In this document: one piece after another, positions 1 to 8,622 of the stretch
Layout: every line of letters starts with the position of its first letter
Position numbering within the stretch: position 1 is the first letter of the stretch
Origin: an uncultured Planctomycetales bacterium
GTDB taxonomy: Bacteria; Planctomycetota; Planctomycetia; Isosphaerales; Isosphaeraceae
DNA: 35,979 nucleotides
Reading direction: 5' to 3'
Assembly: GCA_903926465.1 (NCBI GenBank)
Contig: CAIYJE010000116.1
Location: 1-35,979, forward strand
Program-made: the position numbers and the translations under genes
Notes under the pieces: generated by a model
Seen by the model: only the letters and a program-made list of their open reading frames with translations
Database searches by the model: none
What the model was told of the DNA's origin: nothing

Positions 1-1
1 A

Positions 2-127
2 CTGGAGCAGGAAACGTCAGCTTGGTCAACGGATGCGAATAGCAGACAGCGTGGTGTAGACTGGCAAATGAAAGTCGACGATGCTCGCACCAAGCTCAAG
101 AGCGTCTACCCCAAACCTAAGCCGTGA
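2..127 (+). pseudogene. C-terminal end of an IS630-like transposase (partial at window edge)
   Basis: The frame opening at base 2 runs 41 codons to a TGA at 125-127. It contains W, then VDWQMKVDDARTKLKSVYP, close to the usual C-terminal pattern of IS630-family DDE transposases (V-x-W-x-F, DAR-x-KLK-x-LYP). The rest lies left of the window, so I cannot tell whether the element is intact. No terminal inverted repeat was identified between the stop and the convergent gene ending at 135. The family assignment rests on one short motif and is moderate. Confidence 0.55.
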
Positions 128-134
128 CTAAGCA

Positions 135-1901
135 CTAGCCTTGCTGGCACCACTGCCGCCAGACCGTGCGGAGCTGCGCTTCAAAGGCGGCGGCGTAGCC
201 AGCGGCATCGCACAGGGGAGAGGCGGCCATCCGGGGCCGCAGGCTGGCCCGCAGCTCGGTCAAGCGTTCGGGATTGTTCGCCAGGTCCACCGCCAGGCGA
301 ATGTAATGGTCGCGGTCTTGGGCAATGGTTTCCCAGCAGCCGGCGTTGGTCAGGTGGCTCAAGGAATGGCGGCTGGCAAAGGTTTCGCCGGGCCAGGTTA
401 CCACGGGCACGCCCATCCAAACCGTTTCACAGGTGGTAATCCCGCCTGAATAGGGAAATGGATCGAGCGCCAGGTCCAGCTCGCGGTACACCTGCAGGTG
501 CTCGATGTGGGTGGTGTTGCCACGCAGGTCAATCCGGCTGGCGTCAATGCCCTGCTGGGCAAACTCGGCCCGCAGCCGCGCGGCGGTGGCCAGCTCGTCG
601 CACCCTTTGTACTTCAGTAGCAACACAGAGCCGGGCACCTTGCGCAAGATTTCGGACCAGCAGGCCACGGTCTCGGTGGTGAACTTGGTGGGGTTGTTCA
701 GCGAGCCAAAGGTGGCATGGCCGCGTGTCAAGAGTGGCAGCGGGGCTGGCTCGGGGGCGTAGCTGGGCGGCTCGTAACCAATGTAGCCAGCCGGCAGCCG
801 CAAGATCTGCTCGGAGTAGAACGGCTCAGCAGATTCGGGCACGTGGTAGGCGTCTGCCAGCAGGTAATCCATGGCATCCAGGCCGGTGGTTCCCACGTAT
901 CCAGCCCAGGAAATTTGCAAGGGGGCGGGCTTGCGTACAAACACGGGCAGGCGGTTGAAGTCGGTATGGCCGGCCAGGTCGAACAAGATATCAATGCCAT
1001 CGGCCTGAATCTGGTGGCAGAGGGGGTCATCGGGGGTGTCACCCACTTCACGCCAGGTCGAGCAGGCGCGGGCCAACCGCTCAGACAGGGCGTCTCGCCG
1101 GCCGCCGCTGGCGTAGCAGGTCACGTGGAACTGGTTGCGGTTGAGCCGCTCCAGCAACGGGGTCAGGAACATGCTCACCGGGTGGTAGAAGAGGTCGGGC
1201 GAGAGGAAGCCCAGCCGCAGCGGGCGGTCTGGGTTTTTATCCAGGTGCGGAAAGCGGGTCTGGAGGCCGGCCAGGGGGGCCTCGTGCCGGGCTGCCCAGG
1301 CCTTGTGCTCGTGCGCCAGGCTGGCCAGGGAAATGCCTGGAAGGTACTGCAAGGCGAACAGCAGCTTGCTATGAAGCTGGGCGTTGCCGGGGTCCAGCAA
1401 AAGTTCGGTGCGGAGAACGGCGATGGCCTCTGGCACGCGGCCTTGCATTTTGAGGGTTTCGCCCAGGCGTTGCAGCCAGCCTGGCCAGCGAGAATCGGCC
1501 GTGAGCAGGTGGCGCAACTGGTGTTCGGCGCGGCCAAACTGGCCCAGGTCTTTGGCAATGTTGGCCAGGTTATTGCGCGCGGCGGATTCTTGGGGGTTCA
1601 GGGCAAGGGCCTGTTCGTAGGCGGTACAGGCCTGCTCAGACTGGCCCTCGGCCTGCAGCACCACGCCCAGGTTGTAAAAGTACTTGCTTTGGCTGGCGTT
1701 AAGCTGGATCGCCCCTTGCAGCCATTGCAGGGCGGCCGCGTTATTGCCCAGTTGGTGGCAGGCCACGCCCAGCAGGTGCCAGGCTTCGGCGTGGCGGGGG
1801 TCGGTGGCCAGAATTGTTTCGTAGAGGCGAATGGCCTGGTCAAACGCACCAGCCTGGTGCGCCTGGACCGCTGCGGCCATGGTTTCGGGCAGGGTAGACA
1901 T
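135..1901 (-). CDS. TPR-containing O-GlcNAc transferase, SPINDLY/OGT family
   Basis: The 588-residue protein has about four TPR units in residues 5-170 (for example AWHLLGVACHQLGNNAAAL and FYNLGVVLQAEGQSEQA). A GT41-type catalytic region follows. Visible landmarks are GFLSPDLFYHPV near residue 230, FDLAGHTDFNRLPVF, ISWAGYVGTTG, FGSLNNPTKF and the donor-site block DPFPYSGGITTCETVWMGVP. The family transfers GlcNAc or fucose from nucleotide sugars to Ser/Thr, with TPRs choosing the substrate; bacterial targets are mostly unknown. The ATG at 1901 has an AAGGAAA about 12 bases upstream. It stands alone and converges on the transposase remnant. The family is secure; donor and target are unknown. 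Confidence 0.9.
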   Translation of the reverse strand: MSTLPETMAAAVQAHQAGAFDQAIRLYETILATDPRHAEAWHLLGVACHQLGNNAAALQWLQGAIQLNASQSKYFYNLGVVLQAEGQSEQACTAYEQALALNPQESAARNNLANIAKDLGQFGRAEHQLRHLLTADSRWPGWLQRLGETLKMQGRVPEAIAVLRTELLLDPGNAQLHSKLLFALQYLPGISLASLAHEHKAWAARHEAPLAGLQTRFPHLDKNPDRPLRLGFLSPDLFYHPVSMFLTPLLERLNRNQFHVTCYASGGRRDALSERLARACSTWREVGDTPDDPLCHQIQADGIDILFDLAGHTDFNRLPVFVRKPAPLQISWAGYVGTTGLDAMDYLLADAYHVPESAEPFYSEQILRLPAGYIGYEPPSYAPEPAPLPLLTRGHATFGSLNNPTKFTTETVACWSEILRKVPGSVLLLKYKGCDELATAARLRAEFAQQGIDASRIDLRGNTTHIEHLQVYRELDLALDPFPYSGGITTCETVWMGVPVVTWPGETFASRHSLSHLTNAGCWETIAQDRDHYIRLAVDLANNPERLTELRASLRPRMAASPLCDAAGYAAAFEAQLRTVWRQWCQQG

Positions 1902-1978
1902 GATGGCTTGGGGCTTTCCTTTTACGAAGGTGGCACAGGCCCCAGTATACGGCAGAGTTCCGGTCCCTGGGGTGGTCG

Positions 1979-2143
1979 ATGTGGCGGGCGGGCGGGCGGA
2001 TCATCATCCATTCAGAGCCCTGGGTGGTGGAAGGCCGAGGGGCATACGCCCAAGTCGAAACATTCGGCCAGGGTCAGGCCATCCCGCTGGTGCTGGATGG
2101 CCGAGAGGTCGCCCAGATTACCTGGGAAGAGCTGCTCCGCTGA
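1979..2143 (+). CDS. Possible small hypothetical protein (54 aa)
   Basis: An ATG at 1979 opens a 54-codon frame ending with TGA at 2141. The product starts MWRAGGRIIIHSEPWVVEG and ends PLVLDGREVAQITWEELLR. The balanced, charged composition and acidic C-terminal end look protein-like rather than random, and a G-rich stretch lies just upstream. The frame is open back to 1904, so a longer N-terminus or a remnant of a larger gene is possible. I do not recognise a family. It sits between the start of the O-GlcNAc transferase gene (other strand) and the guaB promoter. Confidence 0.33.
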   Translation: MWRAGGRIIIHSEPWVVEGRGAYAQVETFGQGQAIPLVLDGREVAQITWEELLR

Positions 2144-2234
2144 GCAAGGGGCCGGCACCACGGCAAAAGCGTTCGTTCTGCTCGGTGTTTTACGGGGTTT
2201 TCAACCGCCTCCCAGTCCAGATGACCGGTTCATC

Positions 2235-2263
2235 TTGCCGAAAACGGGCAACATGGGTCTAAT
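2235..2263 (+). promoter_or_regulatory. Candidate sigma-70 promoter for guaB
   Basis: TTGCCG (2235-2240) and TCTAAT (2258-2263) are separated by exactly 17 bases. This would give a leader of about 100 bases before the GTG at 2371. No purine riboswitch fold was recognised in the leader. Confidence 0.5.
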
Positions 2264-2370
2264 CTACGAGGAAAGGCACCCGGAACTGCTACTACAAGAC
2301 TGCGGCGCGTTTTGAGTTTACAGAACGTCTGGACCGTGGCGGGTTTGTTCCTGGGTCGGAGTCTTTCCTC

Positions 2371-3882
2371 GTGCATGATCGCATCGCCTATCAAGGGATC
2401 ACCTTCGACGACGTCTTGCTGGAACCCGGCTATTCCGAGGTTTTACCGCGTGATATTGACGTCCGAACCCGGCTCACGGCCCGAATCCCGCTGAATTTGC
2501 CGCTACTCTCCGCCCCCATGGACACGGTGACCGAGGCAGAACTTGCCATCGGCCTGGCCCAAGAGGGGGGCATTGGCATTATCCACAAGAACATGACCAT
2601 TGAGGCCCAGACCCTTGAGGTTGATAAGGTCAAGCGGTCAGAGAACGGGATCATTGTCGACCCGATCACGCTGCCGCCGTCGGCCTCGGTGGGCGAGGCC
2701 CGAGAAATTATGCGTGGGCATAATATCTCGGGGGTGCCTATCACGGTGGATGGCCGGTTGCGGGGCATTCTGACGCGCCGAGACCTGCGGTTCCTGGAGT
2801 CCAATGAGCTCCAGATTGAAGAGGTGATGACCAAAGAGAATCTGGTCACCGCCCCGGCCACCACCACGCTTGAAGAAGCCGATCGCATTCTCACCCGAAA
2901 TAAGGTGGAGAAACTTCTCCTTGTAGACGATGAATTCCGATTGAAGGGATTGATCACTATCAAGGACATCGACAAGATGCACCGCTACCCCCATGCTTGC
3001 AAGGATGCACGAGGCCGACTGCGTGTCGGCGCGGCGGTGGGCGTGTATGACCTGGAGCGTGCGGCTTCGCTGATTGAGGCGGGGGTGGACGTGCTGGTGG
3101 TCGATTCTGCGCACGGGCACAGCAAGAACGTGATCGAGACGATCCAAAAAATCAAAGCGTTGCATGATATTGACGTGGTGGCTGGCAATGTGGCCACGGC
3201 CGATGGGGCTCTGGCGCTGGCCAGGGCCGGTGCCGATGCGGTGAAGGTGGGCATTGGGCCTGGCTCGATTTGCACCACCCGGGTGGTTTCGGGTGTGGGT
3301 GTGCCCCAAATCACGGCCATTGCGCATTGTGCCAAGGCGGTGGGTGGGTCAATTCCGCTGATCGCCGATGGCGGCATTCGCTATTCGGGAGATATCACCA
3401 AGGCCTTGGCGGCGGGTGCCCACTGCGTGATGATTGGCGGCCTGTTTGCCGGCCTGGCGGAAAGCCCTGGAGATACGATCATCTTCCGGGGCCGGTCATT
3501 CAAAACCTATCGTGGCATGGGCTCGCTGGGGGCCATGGCCAAAGGCTCTCACGAACGGTATCGCCAGGATCATCCTGGCAAAACCTCGGAATCTCGGTCG
3601 GGTGGCGGCGGCGCCAAGTTTGTGCCTGAAGGGGTTGAAGGGCGTGTGCCGTACAAGGGCCCGCTGGCCGATTACGTCTTTCAGTTGATTGGCGGCCTGC
3701 GTGCCGGCATGGGTTACTGCGGCACCCGAACCATTGAAGACTTGCGAACCAAGGCGCGCTTTATTCAGGTTACGCATGCGTCGGTCCAGGAAGGACATCC
3801 GCATGACATCGTGATCACCCAAGAAGCGCCCAATTACTCCAGCTTCTCCACCGAGGGCGATGCCGCTCGGTCGGGGGCATAG
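2371..3882 (+). CDS. guaB: Inosine-5'-monophosphate dehydrogenase
   Basis: This enzyme oxidises IMP to XMP with NAD+, the committed step of GMP synthesis, in the cytoplasm. The 503-residue product has the usual length. It begins with the family N-terminus ([19 protein letters not shown]) and carries two CBS domains at about residues 95-205 ([28 protein letters not shown]). The TIM barrel has VVDSAHGHS and the loop [18 protein letters not shown], with catalytic Cys301. The phosphate-binding [10 protein letters not shown] and the flap with an Arg-Tyr pair (SHERYRQDH) follow. The start is GTG, with GGAG 9 bases upstream; no in-frame ATG fits better. The gene has its own promoter-like site and terminator and appears monocistronic. 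Confidence 0.97.
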   Translation: MHDRIAYQGITFDDVLLEPGYSEVLPRDIDVRTRLTARIPLNLPLLSAPMDTVTEAELAIGLAQEGGIGIIHKNMTIEAQTLEVDKVKRSENGIIVDPITLPPSASVGEAREIMRGHNISGVPITVDGRLRGILTRRDLRFLESNELQIEEVMTKENLVTAPATTTLEEADRILTRNKVEKLLLVDDEFRLKGLITIKDIDKMHRYPHACKDARGRLRVGAAVGVYDLERAASLIEAGVDVLVVDSAHGHSKNVIETIQKIKALHDIDVVAGNVATADGALALARAGADAVKVGIGPGSICTTRVVSGVGVPQITAIAHCAKAVGGSIPLIADGGIRYSGDITKALAAGAHCVMIGGLFAGLAESPGDTIIFRGRSFKTYRGMGSLGAMAKGSHERYRQDHPGKTSESRSGGGGAKFVPEGVEGRVPYKGPLADYVFQLIGGLRAGMGYCGTRTIEDLRTKARFIQVTHASVQEGHPHDIVITQEAPNYSSFSTEGDAARSGA

Positions 3883-3906
3883 CGCGGAGACCTGACCTTC
3901 CCCGGC

Positions 3907-3941
3907 CCCGCCCGATCGTGTATGACCGGGCGGGATATTTT
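3907..3941 (+). terminator. Rho-independent-type terminator after guaB
   Basis: CCCGCCCG (3907-3914) pairs perfectly with CGGGCGGG (3927-3934) around a 12-base loop, followed by ATATTTT. It begins 24 bases after the guaB stop. Confidence 0.7.
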
Positions 3942-4040
3942 GACCCTCACAGTATCCTGAGTGTCTCATTTCGAGTGCATGCAGGATTTCGGACCCGAGC
4001 GAGACTCCCAAGGATGGGACCGTCAGCAAGGAGGCAAGAC

Positions 4041-6320
4041 GTGCATCGCTTCCGCACCCCCACGACCCTGATTGCGGTGGCCTGCGTGACTGGACTTCTG
4101 GCCTCCGACGTTCGGGCCCAGCTGTTCCGTCGCCCAAGCCCGCCCCCGGCACCACCTGCGGCGGCAACCGATCCAGCCCAAGCGGCGGCCAGTGGCAACG
4201 CGCCTGGCACCCCGTCTCGCGGGGCACGCCAGTTGCTCCGCAATGGACTGGACTATTTAGATAAGTACGGCGACCCGGCCCGTGCGCTCAGCTACTTCAA
4301 AGAAGCCAAGCGCCAGCAAGCCGACCTGACCGCCGCCGAGAAGCAATCGCTGGAAACTGCGGTGGCTCGCGCCCAGCGGATTCTGGCAGGCAACGAGGCG
4401 GCCCGGGCACCAATTGCACGGAGCGCACCGGCCTCTAGCCTGATGCGAGACACCACCCGGGGCAGCCTGCTCGACGAACCAGGCCGACCTGCGGCCCTCG
4501 CCGCAAAACCGATCAAGGCCGACCGCTCGATCCAGACCACCTCGGCGCCAGACCTGGACCCCGGTCTGGAACTGGCCCCTTCGGCCAGCACCAGTCTCAA
4601 GCCAACCGCCGTGGCGGATCCGGCCGACGAACCGGCCCCGCTCACGCTCCCGGAACCACCCCCTTCGCTGGACACGCCCGGCAAACTGGGTGACAAGCCC
4701 GTGGCCGCACCTGCGGCTGCTGAGCCACCGGCCGCGCTGGGCCTGACCATTCTGACGGGTGCCGACGATCCCCTTTCGCTAGCTTCGCCTTCGCCGGCCG
4801 CGGTTGCCGCCACCGCGCCAGTTGCCCCAGCCGAGCTGGAGCCCGCCGTTGAACCGGCCACGCCCAGGTTGAAAGCTAGCGAAGTGGCTGACGAGGTTCT
4901 GACTCTGACCATGCCCGAGGCGAGTGAGGATCCAGCGGTGCCAGCTGCATCGGCAAAGCTAGCCGACGAGGTTCTGACACTGACCATGCCCGAGGCGAGT
5001 GAGGATCCAGCGGTGTCGTCTGCGTCGGCCGATCTGCCCGACGAGGTTCCAACGCTCAAGGTTCAAGCGGAGGTGGGCGCCCAGGGCTTGCCCGCGTTAC
5101 CGGATGGCGACGATATTCCGGAACTGCGTGTTACGCCCATTGATGGGTCCGATGCGCACACATCGTCGGCACGCATTGAAGAGGTCGAGCCAGCCCAGCG
5201 GCCCCTGCTCTTGCCACCACCGGCCCCCCGGCCTGCACAACGCCTGGGTGGGATTGAGGTGCGAGACACGGCGGCCCCGGCCATGGCCGAAGAGACTTTG
5301 CCCACGCTGCCCAGCGAGCCGGCTCCGGCCCCAGCCCCGGCTGTAATCACCGTGCCAGCGGCCGAGCTGCCTGCCGGTGTGGCAACACCGGCGCTGGATG
5401 TGAGCGAACCAGAGCCCCGCAAGATTACCCTGGTCGAGCCTGGCCAAACCGGTCGGTCGAACGCGGATCCGGCCAGTATTCCGCTGGCCCCGGCCCCTGC
5501 AGCCGATGAATTGGCGATCTCGCCTGGTGCTGGCCTGGACTCGCTGCCGAGCCTGCCGAAACCACCGGCTGCTTTGCCACAGCCAAGGGCGGCGGTGGGG
5601 GCTTCTGACCCTGCCGATTCTCTGCCTCAGCTACCCACCAATTCTGGCGAAGCCATGCCAACCTCTGAAGGGCAGCGTGCCCCGGTTGTGTTGCCAGACG
5701 CCATTCCGGGATCGGGTCAGCCCCAGATCCGGGTGCGGCGTGCCGAGACGTTGCGTGAGGTCGAAGAACTGGCCAGGCGTCAAACGGCCGAAGCCCGCGT
5801 GGCCGCCGAAGCGGCGGGACCGGCCGACGCCGCCATGCGGCGTGAAGATGCCTCGGCCGATCTGCCCAGAGCCCCCTCGGCCACCGAGGCTCGACCGATC
5901 AAGCCCATTGATATCCCTGAGGAGTTCATTCCTCTGGAGAAGCGGAATTTCGGCCCCCAGCGGAAATTCTGGGCTGCCCCCGCCATCTGCCACACGCCGC
6001 TGTACTTCCAGGATGCCGCCCTGGAGCGATACGGGCAGAGCGTGGAACAGGCCCTGGGTCCACACCTGGGCCAGACCTTCTCTTACCCCCTGGACGATCC
6101 CCGGCAGTCGATCCAGCGCCAGCAGATGCTGCAACCGGCCTACTCGGCGGGCATGTTCGCTCTGCAAATTCTGGCCCTGCCTTACAACCTGATCATGGAT
6201 CCGCCTTGGGAAGCGCAGTATGACCTGGGCTACTACCGCCCTGGCGACCCGATTCCGCCCGATACCACCTATCTGCCCACCACCGGCGTGGGGCCTCCGC
6301 TCCGCGGCCGGAAGTATTGA
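4041..6320 (+). CDS. Secreted Pro/Ala-rich protein with conserved-looking C-terminal domain
   Basis: The start is GTG at 4041: AAGGAGG lies 6 bases upstream, and from here the product begins with a clean signal peptide (cationic MHRFRTP, hydrophobic core, cleavage after VRA before QLF). The frame is open upstream to 3918, but that extension would bury the signal peptide. The 759-residue product has a TPR-like helical segment near residues 60-120 (LLRNGLDYLDKYGDPARAL). About 500 residues of low-complexity Pro/Ala/Glu sequence follow, including a 25-residue tandem repeat. The final 130 residues look folded (FWAAPAICHTPLYFQDAALERYGQ, then a hydrophobic stretch and a Pro/Tyr-rich tail). I know no function. 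The pattern fits an exported, possibly envelope-anchored planctomycete protein. Confidence 0.8.
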   Translation: MHRFRTPTTLIAVACVTGLLASDVRAQLFRRPSPPPAPPAAATDPAQAAASGNAPGTPSRGARQLLRNGLDYLDKYGDPARALSYFKEAKRQQADLTAAEKQSLETAVARAQRILAGNEAARAPIARSAPASSLMRDTTRGSLLDEPGRPAALAAKPIKADRSIQTTSAPDLDPGLELAPSASTSLKPTAVADPADEPAPLTLPEPPPSLDTPGKLGDKPVAAPAAAEPPAALGLTILTGADDPLSLASPSPAAVAATAPVAPAELEPAVEPATPRLKASEVADEVLTLTMPEASEDPAVPAASAKLADEVLTLTMPEASEDPAVSSASADLPDEVPTLKVQAEVGAQGLPALPDGDDIPELRVTPIDGSDAHTSSARIEEVEPAQRPLLLPPPAPRPAQRLGGIEVRDTAAPAMAEETLPTLPSEPAPAPAPAVITVPAAELPAGVATPALDVSEPEPRKITLVEPGQTGRSNADPASIPLAPAPAADELAISPGAGLDSLPSLPKPPAALPQPRAAVGASDPADSLPQLPTNSGEAMPTSEGQRAPVVLPDAIPGSGQPQIRVRRAETLREVEELARRQTAEARVAAEAAGPADAAMRREDASADLPRAPSATEARPIKPIDIPEEFIPLEKRNFGPQRKFWAAPAICHTPLYFQDAALERYGQSVEQALGPHLGQTFSYPLDDPRQSIQRQQMLQPAYSAGMFALQILALPYNLIMDPPWEAQYDLGYYRPGDPIPPDTTYLPTTGVGPPLRGRKY
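4890..5015 (+). repeat. In-frame tandem repeat, two 51-bp cores with 75-bp period
   Basis: Bases 4890-4940 and 4965-5015 are identical except for one T/A change. They encode DEVLTLTMPEASEDPAV twice, and a third degenerate unit (DEVPTLKV) follows. The near identity at DNA level suggests a recent duplication inside the disordered region. Confidence 0.85.
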
Positions 6321-6376
6321 GCCTGGACAGCCACCCCACCCCGGTGCGGTGGCTCCAGAATGCAGGTTGGCACACC

Positions 6377-6414
6377 AGGCCCGGGCGGAAAGGAAAACCT
6401 TTTCGTCCGGGCCT
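6377..6414 (+). terminator. Strong hairpin, probable terminator
   Basis: A 17-bp stem with two G-U pairs closes an AAAA loop (6394-6397) and is followed by CTTCTTGC. It starts 57 bases after the stop of the secreted protein gene. The tail is only moderately T-rich. Confidence 0.6.
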
Positions 6415-6531
6415 TCTTGCAGGATGCGGCACGCCGGGTGGTTCCCACAGCCGATCTATGAAAGAGTTGCGTTGTTCTGATTGGAAATGTGTGAATTCCT
6501 GCAGGTCTTAGCAAAAGCTGATCCCTCTCTC

Positions 6532-6560
6532 TTGTTTCGGAGTTGGCCGAAACGTAAAAT
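6532..6560 (+). promoter_or_regulatory. Candidate promoter with embedded dyad upstream of the PhoU-like gene
   Basis: TTGTTT (6532-6537) and TAAAAT (6555-6560) lie 17 bases apart. The spacer overlaps a perfect inverted repeat, GTTTCGG (6534-6540) and CCGAAAC (6547-6553), which could be an operator. It lies 114 bases before the PhoU start. It does not look like a classical PhoB box. Confidence 0.45.
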
Positions 6561-6674
6561 CCGGTATTAGGGTAGACTGTGATCTCAGGCTTGCGGACCT
6601 GGCCTTTTTTGAGGCCGTGTTAAAACCAGCCGGGTGACCTGTCAGGGACGAGTGTCAAGATTGCCAAGGACGCA

Positions 6675-7445
6675 ATGAGAGGCCAGCGCACGATGCCGAC
6701 GATCGAAGGCGGATCGGGCAGTTGGGACACATCCGAACGGGTGGCCCTGGGTCGCCATTTTGTGCGCGATATGGAGCACCTCTGGGAGCAGCTTTTGAAG
6801 CTCTCGGCGGTGGTTGAGACATCGCTCACGCATTCGATCCGGGCGCTGGTGGAGAATCGGCCCGATCTGGTGGCCGAGGTCCGGAGCGAGGAAGCGGAGA
6901 TCAATAACTGGGAAGTCCAGATTGAGCTCGACTGTTTGAAGGTGCTGGCGCTGCATAATCCGGTGGCCTCGGACCTACGGCGGGTGGCGGCCATTCTCAA
7001 GATTGACGGCGACCTGGAACGGATGGGGGACCTGGCAGACCATATTGCCAAGCGGGCCCGGAAGATGGCCAATGAGCCCAACCCGATTCCGATGCCGCCC
7101 CGGCTGGAAAGCCTGGCCCAAGAGGCGCTTAGCCAGGTGCATAAGGCACTCGATGCCCTGGCCCGAAATGATGTGGAACTGGCCAGGAACGTGATTGTTC
7201 TGGACCGGCAGGTGGATACGCACCGTCGCTTGCTGCAGCGTGAGTTCAAAGATGCGATCCGCCGCCAGCCTGAGCGGATCAATACCTGGCTCCGCCTGAT
7301 CAACATCTCTCGCAACCTGGAGCGGGTTTCGGACCACGCCACCAACATTGCGGAGGCGGTGGTCTACCTCAAAGAAGGTCGGATCATCCGCCATGATCGC
7401 AGCCGGGCCGCCCGAACCGAGCCCGAGACGGATACCGAAGACTGA
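6675..7445 (+). CDS. phoU: PhoU-family phosphate regulator
   Basis: PhoU proteins are cytoplasmic helical regulators that couple the Pst phosphate transporter to the PhoR/PhoB two-component system. The 256-residue product shows the two PhoU repeats: FVRDMEHLWEQLLKLSAVV near the start, and two metal-binding helices of the family (GDLERMGDLADHIAKRA at about 111-127, RNLERVSDHATNIAEAV at about 214-230). The ATG at 6675 has AAGGA 4 bases upstream; a second ATG at 6693 is possible and would remove six residues. A charged Arg/Glu tail ends the protein. No pst, phoR or phoB gene is adjacent, so it is an orphan copy here. The family is confident; the phosphate role is inferred from the family. Confidence 0.9.
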   Translation: MRGQRTMPTIEGGSGSWDTSERVALGRHFVRDMEHLWEQLLKLSAVVETSLTHSIRALVENRPDLVAEVRSEEAEINNWEVQIELDCLKVLALHNPVASDLRRVAAILKIDGDLERMGDLADHIAKRARKMANEPNPIPMPPRLESLAQEALSQVHKALDALARNDVELARNVIVLDRQVDTHRRLLQREFKDAIRRQPERINTWLRLINISRNLERVSDHATNIAEAVVYLKEGRIIRHDRSRAARTEPETDTED

Positions 7446-7531
7446 GCCTGGACACGAGTTGCCAAGGCGAGGGTGTTGCTTGGCTGGAACCGTGCCCTTT
7501 GCAGGCGTTTGTCTGGCCTGGGTTTGAAAAA

Positions 7532-8509
7532 TCAGCCGTTGGGCTCGTCGCGGAACGCCACCAGGTGAACGCCGCGAACTTCGGTGGGCCGGAATCCGGT
7601 TTGGGTATACAGGCGTTTGGCGGGTGTGTTGCGGGAATCGACGGCGAGTTCCAGGCGGGCCCGCAACGGCCTGGCCACTTCCAGGGCGTGAATGACGGTG
7701 GCGCGGCCCAGGCCCCGGCCTCTGGCTGCGGGGGTCAGGCCCAGGTAGGCCACCTCCATGGCATCACGATCGGGCCGGTCGAGCATCAAAAGCACGGCGG
7801 CCGCGGCGGGCTCTTGGGGAAGGTAGCCGATTTGCCAGAGCTCATCCTGGTAATGGCCGGTGGCCCGATGGCTGGCCTGGATATCGTCCAGGGACCGAGC
7901 GCCCATCAGTTCGGGCATATCCAGGCTCTGTTCGTAGGTGGCTTCCAGAACGGTCTGGAACTGGGCGGCGGTGGTGGGGCTGTAATGCGCCCAAACCAGG
8001 CGCGGCACACTGAGCCCGGTGGGGCGGGTGGCCACCGACCCGGCGGTGAGTCTGGACAGATAAATCAGGTCGGTCACGTAGGGCATGCCGCCGAGCTTGA
8101 GGTCTTCCACTTGCTGGGCTTTGCCAGGCCGTTCGATGAGGGTCTGGACGACCCGGACCCCAGCGTCTCTGAGTCCGGCCACGGCCTGGCGGATCAGGTC
8201 GGCGGCCACCTGGTTGCGTGAGCCTCGCCAGATCCGGGCCCCCGGCATGCGATCGAGGCTGACCTCTGGGGGCCAAAGGGCGGCCGTTCGCCCCGCATAC
8301 ACCTGCGCCAGCAAGGCACCCACCATCACGTCGGCCTGGCGGGCGACCCAGAGTTCCGTGAGGTCGATCGTCCCCTGCTCCACTTCGGCCAGGAGCCGGT
8401 TCACCATCTCGGTCCGCGGCCGGCCACGTAACCGCCAGCAAAGGACCTCCAGGGCCTCAAGCTGATCGCCCGGGGAACAGCGTGATATTTCAACCGGTAC
8501 AAAAGCCAT
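7532..8509 (-). CDS. GNAT-family N-acetyltransferase (probable double GNAT)
   Basis: The C-terminal third holds the acetyl-CoA-binding motif (LGLTPAARGRGLGRATVIHA), preceded by the usual beta strand and followed by RLYTQTGFRP. GNAT enzymes transfer acetyl groups from acetyl-CoA to amines. The N-terminal half (ELWVARQADVMVGALLAQV) resembles a second, degenerate GNAT fold, as in mycothiol-synthase-like proteins. I chose the ATG at 8509 (325 residues, MAFVPVEISRCSPGDQ) because sequence further upstream is Pro-rich and runs into the divergent promoter region. No clear ribosome binding site precedes it, so the start is uncertain. The substrate is unknown. Its end faces the end of the PhoU-like gene, 86 bases apart. 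Confidence 0.82.
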   Translation of the reverse strand: MAFVPVEISRCSPGDQLEALEVLCWRLRGRPRTEMVNRLLAEVEQGTIDLTELWVARQADVMVGALLAQVYAGRTAALWPPEVSLDRMPGARIWRGSRNQVAADLIRQAVAGLRDAGVRVVQTLIERPGKAQQVEDLKLGGMPYVTDLIYLSRLTAGSVATRPTGLSVPRLVWAHYSPTTAAQFQTVLEATYEQSLDMPELMGARSLDDIQASHRATGHYQDELWQIGYLPQEPAAAAVLLMLDRPDRDAMEVAYLGLTPAARGRGLGRATVIHALEVARPLRARLELAVDSRNTPAKRLYTQTGFRPTEVRGVHLVAFRDEPNG

Positions 8510-8622
8510 GAGGGGGGTGCATTTACAAGGGGGTGGCGGCAATCTTGGCCAGGCTGGCAAAATTCCGCCAACGATCGGGCCCTCCAGAGCCGTATCATAC
8601 GATGTGTGAGGAGGGTATTGCG

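Noticed and set aside
717-2315. Long open frame (532 codons) on the plus strand opposite the O-GlcNAc transferase gene
   Set aside because: It mirrors the real gene in an antisense frame. The product is Gly/Val/Gln-rich without domains, a common artefact in GC-rich DNA.
7461-7484. GCCAAG...CTTGGC dyad between phoU and the GNAT gene
   Set aside because: Only 6 bp with a 12-base loop and no T tract; too weak to call a terminator.
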